Below, one piece after another: positions 24,233-33,246 of a DNA stretch of 64,000 nucleotides (positions are counted from its first letter, which is position 1; each line of letters begins with the position of its first letter). This DNA is from Pseudodesulfovibrio nedwellii (GTDB lineage Bacteria; Desulfobacterota; Desulfovibrionia; Desulfovibrionales; Desulfovibrionaceae), in NCBI RefSeq assembly GCF_027923765.1, contig NZ_AP026709.1, positions 2,909,501 through 2,973,500 on the forward strand, written 5' to 3'. The notes under the pieces were generated by a model that was not told the origin of the DNA, did not search any database, and worked only from the letters and a program-made list of their open reading frames with translations. The translations under genes and the position numbers were made by a program.

Positions 24233-24368
24233 TGACCGAGAGTAACCATTCCTGAATAGAAGGCAAGCCGGAAGGGGAAAATGATGGGAATGGTCAAATT
24301 GCACATTGACTTTCGACACAACGGTCACACTCTAATTCAGATACTAGACTTTTCAAGGAGGGATTTGA

Positions 24369-24869
24369 ATGACCAAACCAATGAATGATCTGCCTATGGA
24401 TACAAAAAACCGGGATTGCACCTGTGGTGGTCCACCGGAATTCATAGAAACGACTTGTCCCAAGTGCGGCGAGAAGGGTGTGCGCGTCAAATCTGGTACT
24501 GTACGATATCTGCTTGATGACGAGCATCGCATTGCTGTTACGGATAAAATATATGGGCTGTGTCTTACACCTGATTGTGCTGTGTCATGGTATGCTCAGG
24601 GTGGTTCTCATTTCTTTACCACTGACCAGACAGCCACACCGATTTGGACCAAAGCTGACGTTGATCCGATCATGGCCTGTTATTGTAATGAGATCACCAA
24701 AAACATGGTTTTTGATGCAGTAAAAACCAACGGTTTGAACGACATGCAAGATATTATTGAGCATTACCGTGGCAAAATGAAATCCATGTGTGCCGTAAAA
24801 AATCCTATGGGGAAATGCTGCTCCGAATCATTTAATACTATGATTAAGGAAGCTCAAAAAAATATATAG
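24369..24869 (+). CDS. CopZ-like iron-sulfur metallochaperone (zf-CopZ plus BFD-like domain)
   Basis: 166 residues with 11 cysteines. The N-terminal zinc part has C17, C19, C30, C33 and later C65 and C70. The C-terminal [2Fe-2S] BFD-like part has C104, C106 (ACYCNEIT), C141 and C150/C151 (CAVKNPMGKCC). This matches the N-terminal domain of the Archaeoglobus CopZ copper chaperone. The usual C-terminal HMA copper domain is missing, and no copper ATPase is nearby, so a copper role is inferred only from family. AAGGAGG lies just before the ATG. Confidence 0.8.
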   Translation: MTKPMNDLPMDTKNRDCTCGGPPEFIETTCPKCGEKGVRVKSGTVRYLLDDEHRIAVTDKIYGLCLTPDCAVSWYAQGGSHFFTTDQTATPIWTKADVDPIMACYCNEITKNMVFDAVKTNGLNDMQDIIEHYRGKMKSMCAVKNPMGKCCSESFNTMIKEAQKNI

Positions 24870-24973
24870 CACACATTGTATATCAACAAAATGTGATTTG
24901 ATTTCAGACCAAACTGACAGACATAAAACTATAATTCAAAGGTTTACAGCCATCGCATTGGAGTGTATCTATT

Positions 24974-25042
24974 CCCGGAAGAAAAGCCAAACCCGTTGCG
25001 AAACGGGGACGGAAAGCCACGGGTCTCATTGAGACCGCCGGG
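24974..25042 (+). ncRNA. Cyclic-di-GMP-I (GEMM) riboswitch aptamer
   Basis: CCCGG (24974-24978) and CCGGG (25038-25042) close the element. Between them are the conserved GCCAAACC, a six-pair stem CCCGTT/AACGGG capped by a GNRA loop GCGA (24992-25007), the sequence GGGACGGAAAGCC (consensus GGGACGCAAAGCC), and a second stem GGTCTC/GAGACC (25022-25036). The order, spacing and sequence fit the GEMM-I aptamer. It ends about 80 nt before an HD-GYP gene, a usual target. A competing pairing for the second stem lies at 25077-25083. Confidence 0.82.
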
Positions 25043-25122
25043 TTGTCAAAGCCATACTCCATGAATCCACTTGATACGGTCTCTGATTGCTTTGGCTTCC
25101 CCGCTTTCCCAAGGGAAAAAGA

Positions 25123-26130
25123 ATGCAGGACGCAACAGCGACTGGGATCGAAAACGAAGAATCCCACAAAATATCAGCGAACAATGTTTTTAAAGTGTCG
25201 CCATACATGGTCATCCCTTCCAGGGTCGGCGGTTTCTCGTTGTACCTGAAGCAGGATAAAAACTTTGTGCTGTATGCGGAAAAGGGCGTCCTGTTTACCG
25301 AGGAGCACACCAAGCGTCTCATTATGCTTGATGTAAAACATCTGTACGTCAAAGCCTCAGACTATGCCTTTTATACGAGTTACCTTCAGGATAATATCAT
25401 GGAGGTGCTGGAAGATGAAGCCATCCCATTGTCCGAAAGAGCCAGGGCATGGAACGACGCCACCGTGGCCATTGCCAAATCAGCTTTTGATCGATCTTTG
25501 CCTGCCCCTGTAGACAAGCGGCAATTCAAACGCATTAAGTCTCTCATCTCCAACTCTCTCACATTTCTAACCCGCGACGATGCTTTGCGTGAACTGTCTC
25601 GATTCATCAGAGAAGGGGACAGCCTGTACCGCCACGGCATTGCCGTCATGGTCCTGACCATTGTTACCCTCGCCACGTTCATGAAAGATGAGCACGACAT
25701 ATTGGTGGCCGTCGGTCTGGGAGCCATGCTCCACGACATAGGCAAACTGGAACTGCCCCAGAATATCTTCGTCAACAGGTACGAGACTCTTAACCGTGAA
25801 GGCAAAGATCTCGTACGTTCGCATCCTGCGCTTGGTGTAGGCTACTGTTCTTCGCTCCCGCTGCCGCAGGAAACTTTGCAGTGTATTCTTTTCCACCACG
25901 AACGGGAAGACGGAACAGGGTATCCCTCCGGCTCAACAGGAAATTTTCTTCCAGACTATGTTAAGGTCCTGACCATGTGTAATCTGTATGACAACCTAGT
26001 CACCGGGAAATATGGCCGGAAAAAAACGCCTTTCGAAGCGTTGACGCACATCCGATCCATGCGAAGTGCCTTTGATCAGAAAATGCTCAAACGATTGATT
26101 TCAGTGCTTGCCACGTCTGACTTGGCCTAA
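25123..26130 (+). CDS. HD-GYP domain protein (cyclic-di-GMP phosphodiesterase family)
   Basis: 335 residues from the ATG at 25123, preceded by AAGGGA at a good distance; an earlier ATG at 25087 lies within the riboswitch platform and is unlikely. The N-terminal 130 residues resemble the DUF3391-like part of HD-GYP proteins. The HD-GYP domain has LHDIGKLELP, RSHPALGVGY and HHEREDGTGYPSG. The later motif, normally with Asp before x-x-Asp-Ala, reads MCNLYDNL, so one metal ligand may be Asn. It would hydrolyse cyclic-di-GMP, and its gene follows a cyclic-di-GMP riboswitch, closing a feedback loop. Confidence 0.88.
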   Translation: MQDATATGIENEESHKISANNVFKVSPYMVIPSRVGGFSLYLKQDKNFVLYAEKGVLFTEEHTKRLIMLDVKHLYVKASDYAFYTSYLQDNIMEVLEDEAIPLSERARAWNDATVAIAKSAFDRSLPAPVDKRQFKRIKSLISNSLTFLTRDDALRELSRFIREGDSLYRHGIAVMVLTIVTLATFMKDEHDILVAVGLGAMLHDIGKLELPQNIFVNRYETLNREGKDLVRSHPALGVGYCSSLPLPQETLQCILFHHEREDGTGYPSGSTGNFLPDYVKVLTMCNLYDNLVTGKYGRKKTPFEALTHIRSMRSAFDQKMLKRLISVLATSDLA

Positions 26131-26185
26131 AAGTATTGATCTGCACGGTATTGCCTTTTTTACAGGCTGACGCTAGACAACGTCC

Positions 26186-26458
26186 ATGAAGAAGAGTTCA
26201 CGCAATCGCCCCAGAAAAAGAATTTGTCCGCCTCCGCCACAAACGTCGGCGCGTACTTATGTTCGTATTAACACCGCAGATATCGGCATGTTCCGTTTTC
26301 TGCTGGAAGGATACGACAACCTCGGGATTTTTACAGTAGTAAATAAATTCAAGGGAATTCTGCTGTTACGATACAGCCCACACCTTAAGCGTGAAGTGAA
26401 GGTCTTCTTGAAAGCTGCTGCGACAGAAATGAAATTGGAGATTCTTCCCCATTTATAG
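26186..26458 (+). CDS. DUF4911-type small protein
   Basis: 90 residues, basic N-terminus followed by an alpha/beta stretch RINTADIGMFRFLLEGYDNLGIFTVVN, then ILLLRYSPHLKREVKVFLKAA. This matches the short DUF4911 family found in sulfate reducers and relatives, of unknown function. The fold looks ACT/ferredoxin-like, so ligand binding is possible. It lies 55 nt after the HD-GYP gene, possibly in the same transcript, and ends at a strong terminator. Confidence 0.7.
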   Translation: MKKSSRNRPRKRICPPPPQTSARTYVRINTADIGMFRFLLEGYDNLGIFTVVNKFKGILLLRYSPHLKREVKVFLKAAATEMKLEILPHL

Positions 26459-26525
26459 AAGTACATTTCGAGCAGAGTACCTGAAGAAGCGGTGGGCAAT
26501 CCTGATGGAGAGAAAATATAATGAT

Positions 26526-26549
26526 GGTCGCCTAAGGGCGGCCTTTTTT
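26526..26549 (+). terminator. Terminator after the DUF4911 gene
   Basis: GGTCGCC/GGCGGCC stem with loop TAAG and six T residues, followed within a few bases by repeat copy C. Confidence 0.85.
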
Positions 26550-26553
26550 ATTG

Positions 26554-26822
26554 GGAGAAACGCCTTTGGCGACAGTTATTATTGGATGCTGAAGACTTAA
26601 CTTTTCCATGTACTACGCGGTCGGCGGATCTTTTTGGCAGAGCTACCCCAAAAGAACTCAAAAAATCGGCTTATGTATTTGGTTGCCTGGTGATCGGCGG
26701 CGAGAATCTGATCAACGCGTGCAGTTTTTGGAATCGCGTTTTTTTGCTGCGCTCCAGTGCAAGTCCTAACGGGACGCTGCTGTTGTGCGCTGTCAGCTTC
26801 TAGGTTTTTCGATCAAGGACTG
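26554..26822 (+). repeat. Modular intergenic repeat, copy C (alpha module, gamma module)
   Basis: Starts CGCCTTTGGCGACAGTTATT, contains the alpha hairpin (GATCTTTTTGG ... CCCCAAAAG), the shared core at 26692-26714, and the gamma module ending CAGCTTCTAGGTTTTTCGAT then CAAGGACTGG. Alpha matches repeat D and gamma matches repeat B. The small frames inside are judged spurious. The gap 26459-26918 contains this, two terminators and nothing else visible. Confidence 0.85.
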
Positions 26823-26849
26823 GTTGGGCATCTTTGAAAATAACGAAAC

Positions 26850-26884
26850 AAAGCCCCGCTTGAAGTAAATTCAAGCGGGGCTTT
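26850..26884. terminator. Bidirectional terminator
   Basis: AAAGCCCCGCTTGAA pairs with TTCAAGCGGGGCTTT around a five-base loop, with T-rich and A-rich flanks on the two strands; it serves the AhpD-like gene and any transcript from repeat C. Confidence 0.88.
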
Positions 26885-26918
26885 GTTTTAATCTTGCTTC
26901 GCAAGAGGTAGGCAATCT

Positions 26919-27248
26919 CTAGTCAAAGAGTTTTTCCGCCTCTTCATATACATATCGCATGTACATCATCTTGGGAGAACCACCCATGGCAACGGCCAAG
27001 AGGCCTGCATCGATGATCTCATCCTTGGTTGCGCCGTGCGTGGCCGCATTCTGAACGTGCAGTGAAATACACATGTCGCACTGGGACAGGATGGAGCAGG
27101 CAATCAGAATCAGGGACTGATATTTGTCCTCGATGGCACTGCCCTTTTTGATGGTGGCGGTGAACCCCTGGTAGGCCTTGAAGACATCCCGGCGGTTTTT
27201 GTTCATCTGTCGGAAGAGATCGGTAGCTTTTTCAGCAGGTTCTTTCAT
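26919..27248 (-). CDS. AhpD-like / carboxymuconolactone decarboxylase-family protein
   Basis: 109 residues from the ATG at 27248, chosen for the AAAGGAG just upstream. The AhpD CxxC motif is present in SQCDMCISLHVQNA, with the following histidine, and the GATKDEIIDAGLLAVAMGG helix is typical of the family. Members are thiol-based peroxidases or reductases, often of unknown substrate. Monocistronic, with the terminator at 26850-26884. Confidence 0.85.
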   Translation of the reverse strand: MKEPAEKATDLFRQMNKNRRDVFKAYQGFTATIKKGSAIEDKYQSLILIACSILSQCDMCISLHVQNAATHGATKDEIIDAGLLAVAMGGSPKMMYMRYVYEEAEKLFD

Positions 27249-27493
27249 TCCATACTCCTTTAATAATACAGCGCCGGTCCAAGAGAACATCTCTTGGGCC
27301 GGGCGCTATGAGAGGGAGAGAGTCCCGATTGGGTTAGACGTTGGGTACATCCAAAAAAAACGCCTGTAAAGCGGAAAAATGACGTTTTTTTTGCTGTTTT
27401 GGCGAACTTTTTTGCGTATTTTATCAAAAAAGCAACCGATACCACATTGTTGGACAAAAAAAGTAGTTTCCGGTTTCGTTTTTTGAAAGAAAG

Positions 27494-27922
27494 TCATGTA
27501 GATGGGCCTTCGTTTTGCTTGAGCTCATGCCATTTATGTGTACCTCGAATGGCGTTGATAAATGCAAGAATAAAGAAGATGGCGAAAAAACCACTGATGA
27601 GCGTCTGAATTGGTACATCGGTAATTTTCGAGATGAATATATAAAGGTACAGAACAAGCCCGACAATGGCGGCTATGTTGTATTTTTTATGAATGCCTAT
27701 CCCGATCAGACCGAACAAGGCGACATCCACAAGAGGCAACAGATCTACCGGCTGCCCTGGATAATCAATCATGAACATGACGGTATTAAGTACCGTGAAG
27801 CCACATATGATGCCGCAGGCCCAGACGCCTTGTGCCGCTGCATACTTGGCAATTTCGAGATCTGTGATTTTTGGCCAGAACTTGTTGAAGTCCTTGCGTG
27901 GTTGTTTGTTTTCTTCAGACAT
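27494..27922 (-). CDS. Small integral membrane protein of unknown function
   Basis: 142 residues with four hydrophobic segments (about 30-50, 62-76, 82-100, 104-125). The N- and C-termini are charged. No known family recognised. It lies 17 nt after the ABC exporter gene on the same strand and is probably co-transcribed, so it may be an accessory subunit. Its gene has a weak ribosome site. The 240 bp between it and the AhpD-like gene hold no visible gene. Confidence 0.6.
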   Translation of the reverse strand: MSEENKQPRKDFNKFWPKITDLEIAKYAAAQGVWACGIICGFTVLNTVMFMIDYPGQPVDLLPLVDVALFGLIGIGIHKKYNIAAIVGLVLYLYIFISKITDVPIQTLISGFFAIFFILAFINAIRGTHKWHELKQNEGPST

Positions 27923-27939
27923 CCTTAATCACCGTCAGT

Positions 27940-30483
27940 TTAATCCTCTTTGCCGTGAATGAGCGTGTAGAGCGCTCCCTTTTGTTCCAGTAATTCTTCA
28001 TATCCGCCCTGTTCGACGATGCGGCCTGCTTTGAGAACCACGACCTTGTCGTAGTAGGGGAGCATGTCCAGACGGTGAATAACGGCTAGAACTGTGGATT
28101 TGCCTTTCCAATTGTTGGTCAGGATGTTTTGCACTCGTCCTTGTGACTTGTTGTCCAGAGCGGCGGTGGCTTCATCCAGAATGAGGACAGGCGGTACCTT
28201 GAGGAATGTTCGTGCAAGAGCGACTTTTTGTCGCTGCCCACCGGACAGTCGGTCACCCATGGAACCGACTTCGAAATTCAGGCCCATTTCGGCCACTGGC
28301 TCCAACGCTCCCTGCATGATGAGCGCTTGCATGATGCGGTGGTTAATTTCGTCCTCAGCACCTGTGGCATCGGCGCGGACGCGACCAAACAGGATGTTGT
28401 CCTGAATGTTCAGAGAATCGATGTATTCTTCATGGCTAAAGAAACGGAAAGAGTCAGGGTGATCTCGTGTCACCTTGTCCATGAAGTCCTGACGAGATCG
28501 GACCACACGGTTGACAAAACCCTTGTCCAGTTCAATCTGGCCGTGAATACCCGGAATGAAGGCCAAGGCCAGCTTGAAGATGAGGCCTTTTTCCTTTTCC
28601 GAAAGAGGTTCGCCGGAATCGAGTCGGTTTGCGACCTTCTGATATTCGCCGTACTCAGCCTCGGGGATAGGGTTGTTCGTGAAGGCGTCGTGTTCGGGTG
28701 TCGGTCCCAGTTCGTCAGTAATCATCCGTGCTAGAGTTTCGCCCAGAACGGTCAGGTGCGCGACGAGTCCGTGTCCTTCAAGGAATTCGATGAACTGATG
28801 GTGTTCATGCAGATGCTCTTGATCGAATTTTTCGTTAATGGCTGCGCCGAAGGCTATGTTTTCGGCTACGGTCATGTAGCGGCTGTAGCTATCCACATCA
28901 AAGAATTCAATGTATTCGGCCACGTCTGCGTACATACCGGCTTCGCCTTCCTGGAATTCTTTGCGTGAGGCGAGAATTGCTTCCTTGAGACTTCTGTCTG
29001 GGTTCTTCGTGTCCAGCTTGGCTCGCAGGGCAAAGGCAAGGACATCAGTGAAAAATCCGACTTGTTGCGATATCTTGATCAGGTCGTCGAGTGTCGGTTC
29101 ATTCCCTGAAGGCGTGCAACTTCCTCCTTGCATGGCCAGAGATTGACAGGAGTAGAGCAGATTTTCTTTGACTGTGCCGTCAAAGATGAAGGGATGCTGG
29201 GCTACCATGCCAAGGTTGTATGAAATATCTTGTTTGGTCAGTTCCGAGACTTCGCGACCGCCCACAAGTATGCTGCCGCCCGTGTATTTATAGAGCTGGG
29301 CCACGCACAGAGCCAGGGTGGATTTACCCGAACCGGAGAAGCCTACCAAGGCCACGTGTTCGCCACCTTTGACTTTCATTGACACGCTGTCGAGCAGACG
29401 GATATTGCCGCCTATGACGAAGGAAAGGTCGCGGACTTCGATGTCGTTGTCCAGAGCATAGGGTTCGCGTCCTTCAGTGAATTGTTTGAATTCCGGGGCG
29501 TGATCAAAGGCGCGCATGATCTGGCCGTAACGAACGGAACTGTCTTGATATACCTGCCAGAATTCCATCAGCTCTTTCCATGGGTCATAGAGCTTTTCAT
29601 AGGCAGACAGGAAGGCCACGATAGCACCTACATCAAAATGGCCCTGAATGGCATAGTAACCACCGATGAGAAAGAGGACGAACGGTCCGAGGCTCATGAA
29701 AAAATTGTTCACGAACTTGATACCGAATTTGATGCTGTTTTGTGTCACTGTGGCTTTGTAAAGCTTTTCAATGACGGCGGAGAAGCGGGCTTTTTCCAAC
29801 GGGATGGACGCATTGGAATGGACTTCATGGACGCCTGAAACGGCTTCGCCGACCAGTCCAGAGAGTTTTTGGGTGTGCTCTATGCGTTGACGATTGGCTC
29901 GTCTGAAGTATTTTTGGATGCGAGGCAGGATGAACAGTTCTATTGGATAAATGGAAATGGAAATGAGGCCGATAGTTGGATTCAGATGAATCATATAGCC
30001 GGCCATTGCAAAGAATGTCAGTACGTTGACAGCTGGGACGGCTACAGCCTGGCCGATGAACGTGGCCACTGGGATGAATTCTGTGATAAGATAGGAAATG
30101 ACATTGCCTGGAGAGGTGCGGCGATAGAATTGGACGGGTAGGGAAAGTAGGTGTTCATAAAGCCGTTCCCGGACGACTTTGAGGGTCTTTTCTCCGATAT
30201 ATACCTGCATCAGGTTGATACAGTATTTGAGTATACCCGCCAGGGTCACGGCGCCTATGTACAAGGCGCAATATCTCCACAAGGCCGGAAGGTCTTTGAG
30301 GCCGATCGCTTCGTTGATGATTCTCTTCTGCATTTCAAGCGGCAGGACACGCATGGCAACTGTGACCACGATGATGCCCACTACGGCAAGCTGGAGAGGG
30401 ATATTTTTATAAAGAACCCACGAATAGAGTGCGGTTTTCGTGATGCGTTTATTATCGTTGGGATGCGGCATGTGACGGTCCAT
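27940..30483 (-). CDS. ABC exporter (fused membrane and ATPase domains) with a large insertion in the ATPase
   Basis: 847 residues from the ATG at 30483; a TTG 18 codons earlier is possible. An ABC exporter membrane domain fills about residues 25-320, then the ATPase. Walker A GFSGSGKST is at about 381, the Q-loop (VAQHPFIFDGTVKENLLYS) at about 427, but the signature LSGGQRQKVALAR is only at about 746, with Walker B LILDEA at about 768. The Q-loop-to-signature distance is about 300 residues; 50-60 is normal. Within the extra part, TVAENIAFG (about 538) and NIQDNILFG (about 692) echo TVKENLLYS. Substrate unknown. Divergent from the SpoIIE gene at 30641. Confidence 0.85.
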   Translation of the reverse strand: MDRHMPHPNDNKRITKTALYSWVLYKNIPLQLAVVGIIVVTVAMRVLPLEMQKRIINEAIGLKDLPALWRYCALYIGAVTLAGILKYCINLMQVYIGEKTLKVVRERLYEHLLSLPVQFYRRTSPGNVISYLITEFIPVATFIGQAVAVPAVNVLTFFAMAGYMIHLNPTIGLISISIYPIELFILPRIQKYFRRANRQRIEHTQKLSGLVGEAVSGVHEVHSNASIPLEKARFSAVIEKLYKATVTQNSIKFGIKFVNNFFMSLGPFVLFLIGGYYAIQGHFDVGAIVAFLSAYEKLYDPWKELMEFWQVYQDSSVRYGQIMRAFDHAPEFKQFTEGREPYALDNDIEVRDLSFVIGGNIRLLDSVSMKVKGGEHVALVGFSGSGKSTLALCVAQLYKYTGGSILVGGREVSELTKQDISYNLGMVAQHPFIFDGTVKENLLYSCQSLAMQGGSCTPSGNEPTLDDLIKISQQVGFFTDVLAFALRAKLDTKNPDRSLKEAILASRKEFQEGEAGMYADVAEYIEFFDVDSYSRYMTVAENIAFGAAINEKFDQEHLHEHHQFIEFLEGHGLVAHLTVLGETLARMITDELGPTPEHDAFTNNPIPEAEYGEYQKVANRLDSGEPLSEKEKGLIFKLALAFIPGIHGQIELDKGFVNRVVRSRQDFMDKVTRDHPDSFRFFSHEEYIDSLNIQDNILFGRVRADATGAEDEINHRIMQALIMQGALEPVAEMGLNFEVGSMGDRLSGGQRQKVALARTFLKVPPVLILDEATAALDNKSQGRVQNILTNNWKGKSTVLAVIHRLDMLPYYDKVVVLKAGRIVEQGGYEELLEQKGALYTLIHGKED

Positions 30484-30640
30484 TGTGCTGATTGTGAAGA
30501 TTTTGTTTTGTATAAACGGAATAGGATGTTTTTCCAAGTATTATATAAGGGAAAAGCGGTTTCGCTGTGGACAATTGCCCCTGTTGTATGGTCAAACTGC
30601 GAGGGATGTACAAGAGGACGGCCTCATTGAGGAATAGTGT

Positions 30641-33229
30641 ATGAAATTTTCCATCCGTATTAAAATATTTGTTGTGCTTCTGGCGTTTAGTCTAGGGCCG
30701 CTTTTCCTTTCGCGTGGGCTTATGGGCAAGGCCTCTTCCGAGGCAGTCCGTGATATGGCCGAAGAGTTGCGCAAGGAACTGCTTTTTATCGTTGCATCGG
30801 AGCTTGAATATAATGCCTCGTCGCTGTTGACTCTTCTGGAGCGTGGCGGGGAGACCATGAAGCTGGCAGTGCGTGCTCTCGCTGTTGATACGAGTCGGAT
30901 TTTTGAAAACAAGAAAACTGACGTTGAATCCCGGATTTATTATTCCATTGATTTTGCCGATCCCGACGAAGCTCCACCGGACGCCGTGCCTCATAAAGGA
31001 TATGTGCGAAAGACCATGTCTGGGCGGGAGCGTCTCATTAAAGTAAGTTTTGAATATCCATCAGTTCATTTGTCCCATCGAGTGCGTGAAAAAGACGTAA
31101 AAAAGGATCTGCAACTGTTGCAGCAGTTGTCGCAGACATTGCGCAGTCTCATTCAGGACATGACGGATGCACCGTTTTGGATCAATGTCGGTCTTGAATC
31201 TGGTGCATTTCTGACCTATCCGGGGCATGGTGGATTCCCTTCTATGTACGACCACAGGGATCAGGATTGGTATCAAGAGTCCAAGGAATCGAAAACATGG
31301 AAGTTTTATCTGACTGTTGATCCTGTCACACGGGCGACTGTGTCTACGATAGCCTTTCCCATTCGATCAAATGACGGAACATTTCTCGGCTGCGCTTCTT
31401 TGGATCTGCCTGCTTTTGCCTTAATGGGTGAGGAGGAATTGAAGGAGCGGTGGGATGGAGAAATCCTTTCTTTCATGGTCAGCCGGGATTCTTCCGGTGA
31501 TACTCAGAACAAAGGACTACTTATTCTTGCACAGAAGGATCCCCATGCTGACGGCCATCGTCATTGGATGTCCGGCGTGAAACAGGAGTGGCTCACCTTT
31601 GATGATCCAATTGGTACGGAAATCCTATTGCATGCGATGGACATGCAGAAGTCTGGGGCGGTGCCGCTCTCCTATAAGGGTGAAAATTCGCTGTGCGCTT
31701 TTGCTTCCAACGATTTTTATTCTTTTATTATTATCGCGCCTGAAAGAGTTATTTCCAAATTACCAAATGCTGTGGCCGGTTCATTGGATATTTTATTTGA
31801 TGAAATGCGGGATATTTCCTTTATTATTTCCGGCATAATGTTGATTTTTACAGGGGTTATAGCATGGTTCGGTTCGCGGGCGATAACCCGGCCACTTCTT
31901 GCCATGAATGATGTGGCGCGGCGATTGGCTGGCGGTGATTTCTCGGCGCGTATGACGCAGAAAACCGGGGATGAGCGCGATGATCTTATTGAATCATTTA
32001 ATGAAATGGGACCACAACTCAAGGAATTGATGCGTCTCAACAAGGATATGGAACTCGCACAGGAAGTGCAGCGTCTGCTGTTGCCACACTCCGAGCCGTG
32101 TCTGGATGGATTCGATATTTCCGGTGGTATTTCGTATTGCGATCAGACTGGTGGCGATTATTATGATTTTCTGAATGTTAAATGTCAGGACGGCGATGCC
32201 TTGGGCGTTGTCGTTGGTGACGTGTCAGGTCATGGCCTTCCGTCCGCCATGGTCATGGCCGCTGCCAGAGGGCAGTTTCACACTCTGTCTAAAATCACCA
32301 TGGGACCGCACGAACGGATGCAGTCCATCAACGAGGTGTTGAGCCGTGACCTGGATGGAACAGGTCGATTCCTGACGATGTTCTATTTACGACTCAAGAA
32401 AAATAATGCCTCGGTCAAATGGGTGCGGGCAGGCCATGATCCGGCCATTCGATACAATCCGGACACTGATAGTTTCGGCGAGTTGCTCGGCGAAGGGCTT
32501 CCTCTTGGGGTTTTGGAAGAGTATGAGTATGAATCCAATGAAGCCCTGTTGGAAAACGGGGAGATTCTGGTTTTGTCCACAGACGGCGTCTGGGAGGCTC
32601 GGAATGATGAAGGTATAATGTTTGGCAAGAAGAGAATGCTTGCTATCATCAGAGAGAGTGCGCATAAAAACGCAGAGGGAATCCGTCTGGCATTGATGGA
32701 TGCAGTGGATCACTATCAGGTTAATGGTCAGGAAGACGATATTGCAGTCGTCGTTATCAAGAAAACCAGCGGAAAGTGCATGCCTGGAGATACCGTTTCA
32801 TTTCGTATGACCAACAAGGAAAATTGCTTTCGGTGTTTTCAGCCGAAAGTAGAGGCCTTTGGTGAGTCCAACGGCCTGCCGGGAAAGATAATTTTTCATC
32901 TGACGTTGGTGCTGGATGAATTGGTTACGAATATTATTGATTATGGGTACGCCGATTTCGACGAACACCCTATTGACGTTTCCCTGTCCATGGACGGAGA
33001 CATCTTGATTATCAGGGTAGAAGATGATTCCGAGCCTTTCAATATTTTGGAAGCCCCGGAACCTGAGTTGGATGTGCCACTGGAAGAGCGTGATCGTCCT
33101 ATTGGCGGCATGGGTATTCATCTGATCAAGAACATGGTGCATTGTATTGAATACGTGCGCGAAGACGGCAAGAACGTCCTCACATTGAGCAAAGACACAA
33201 GCAAGTCCTGCACCCCCGCAAAGGGGTAG
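30641..33229 (+). CDS. Sensor with Cache, HAMP, SpoIIE phosphatase and HATPase (anti-sigma kinase-like) domains
   Basis: 862 residues. TM helix 8-27, a large periplasmic Cache-like sensor to about 390 (DQDWYQ and FYLTVDP motifs typical of dCache), TM2 about 392-411, HAMP to about 465, SpoIIE/PP2C domain about 485-705 with GGDYYDF, GDVSGHGLPSA and STDGVWEA, and a C-terminal RsbW-like HATPase (LVLDELVTNIIDYGY; GGMGIHLIKNM). Having both the kinase-like and phosphatase domains of a partner-switching system in one chain lets it set the phosphorylation state of a STAS protein. That STAS gene follows 17 nt downstream. Confidence 0.92.
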   Translation: MKFSIRIKIFVVLLAFSLGPLFLSRGLMGKASSEAVRDMAEELRKELLFIVASELEYNASSLLTLLERGGETMKLAVRALAVDTSRIFENKKTDVESRIYYSIDFADPDEAPPDAVPHKGYVRKTMSGRERLIKVSFEYPSVHLSHRVREKDVKKDLQLLQQLSQTLRSLIQDMTDAPFWINVGLESGAFLTYPGHGGFPSMYDHRDQDWYQESKESKTWKFYLTVDPVTRATVSTIAFPIRSNDGTFLGCASLDLPAFALMGEEELKERWDGEILSFMVSRDSSGDTQNKGLLILAQKDPHADGHRHWMSGVKQEWLTFDDPIGTEILLHAMDMQKSGAVPLSYKGENSLCAFASNDFYSFIIIAPERVISKLPNAVAGSLDILFDEMRDISFIISGIMLIFTGVIAWFGSRAITRPLLAMNDVARRLAGGDFSARMTQKTGDERDDLIESFNEMGPQLKELMRLNKDMELAQEVQRLLLPHSEPCLDGFDISGGISYCDQTGGDYYDFLNVKCQDGDALGVVVGDVSGHGLPSAMVMAAARGQFHTLSKITMGPHERMQSINEVLSRDLDGTGRFLTMFYLRLKKNNASVKWVRAGHDPAIRYNPDTDSFGELLGEGLPLGVLEEYEYESNEALLENGEILVLSTDGVWEARNDEGIMFGKKRMLAIIRESAHKNAEGIRLALMDAVDHYQVNGQEDDIAVVVIKKTSGKCMPGDTVSFRMTNKENCFRCFQPKVEAFGESNGLPGKIIFHLTLVLDELVTNIIDYGYADFDEHPIDVSLSMDGDILIIRVEDDSEPFNILEAPEPELDVPLEERDRPIGGMGIHLIKNMVHCIEYVREDGKNVLTLSKDTSKSCTPAKG

Positions 33230-33246
33230 GCATACGGAGGCATACA

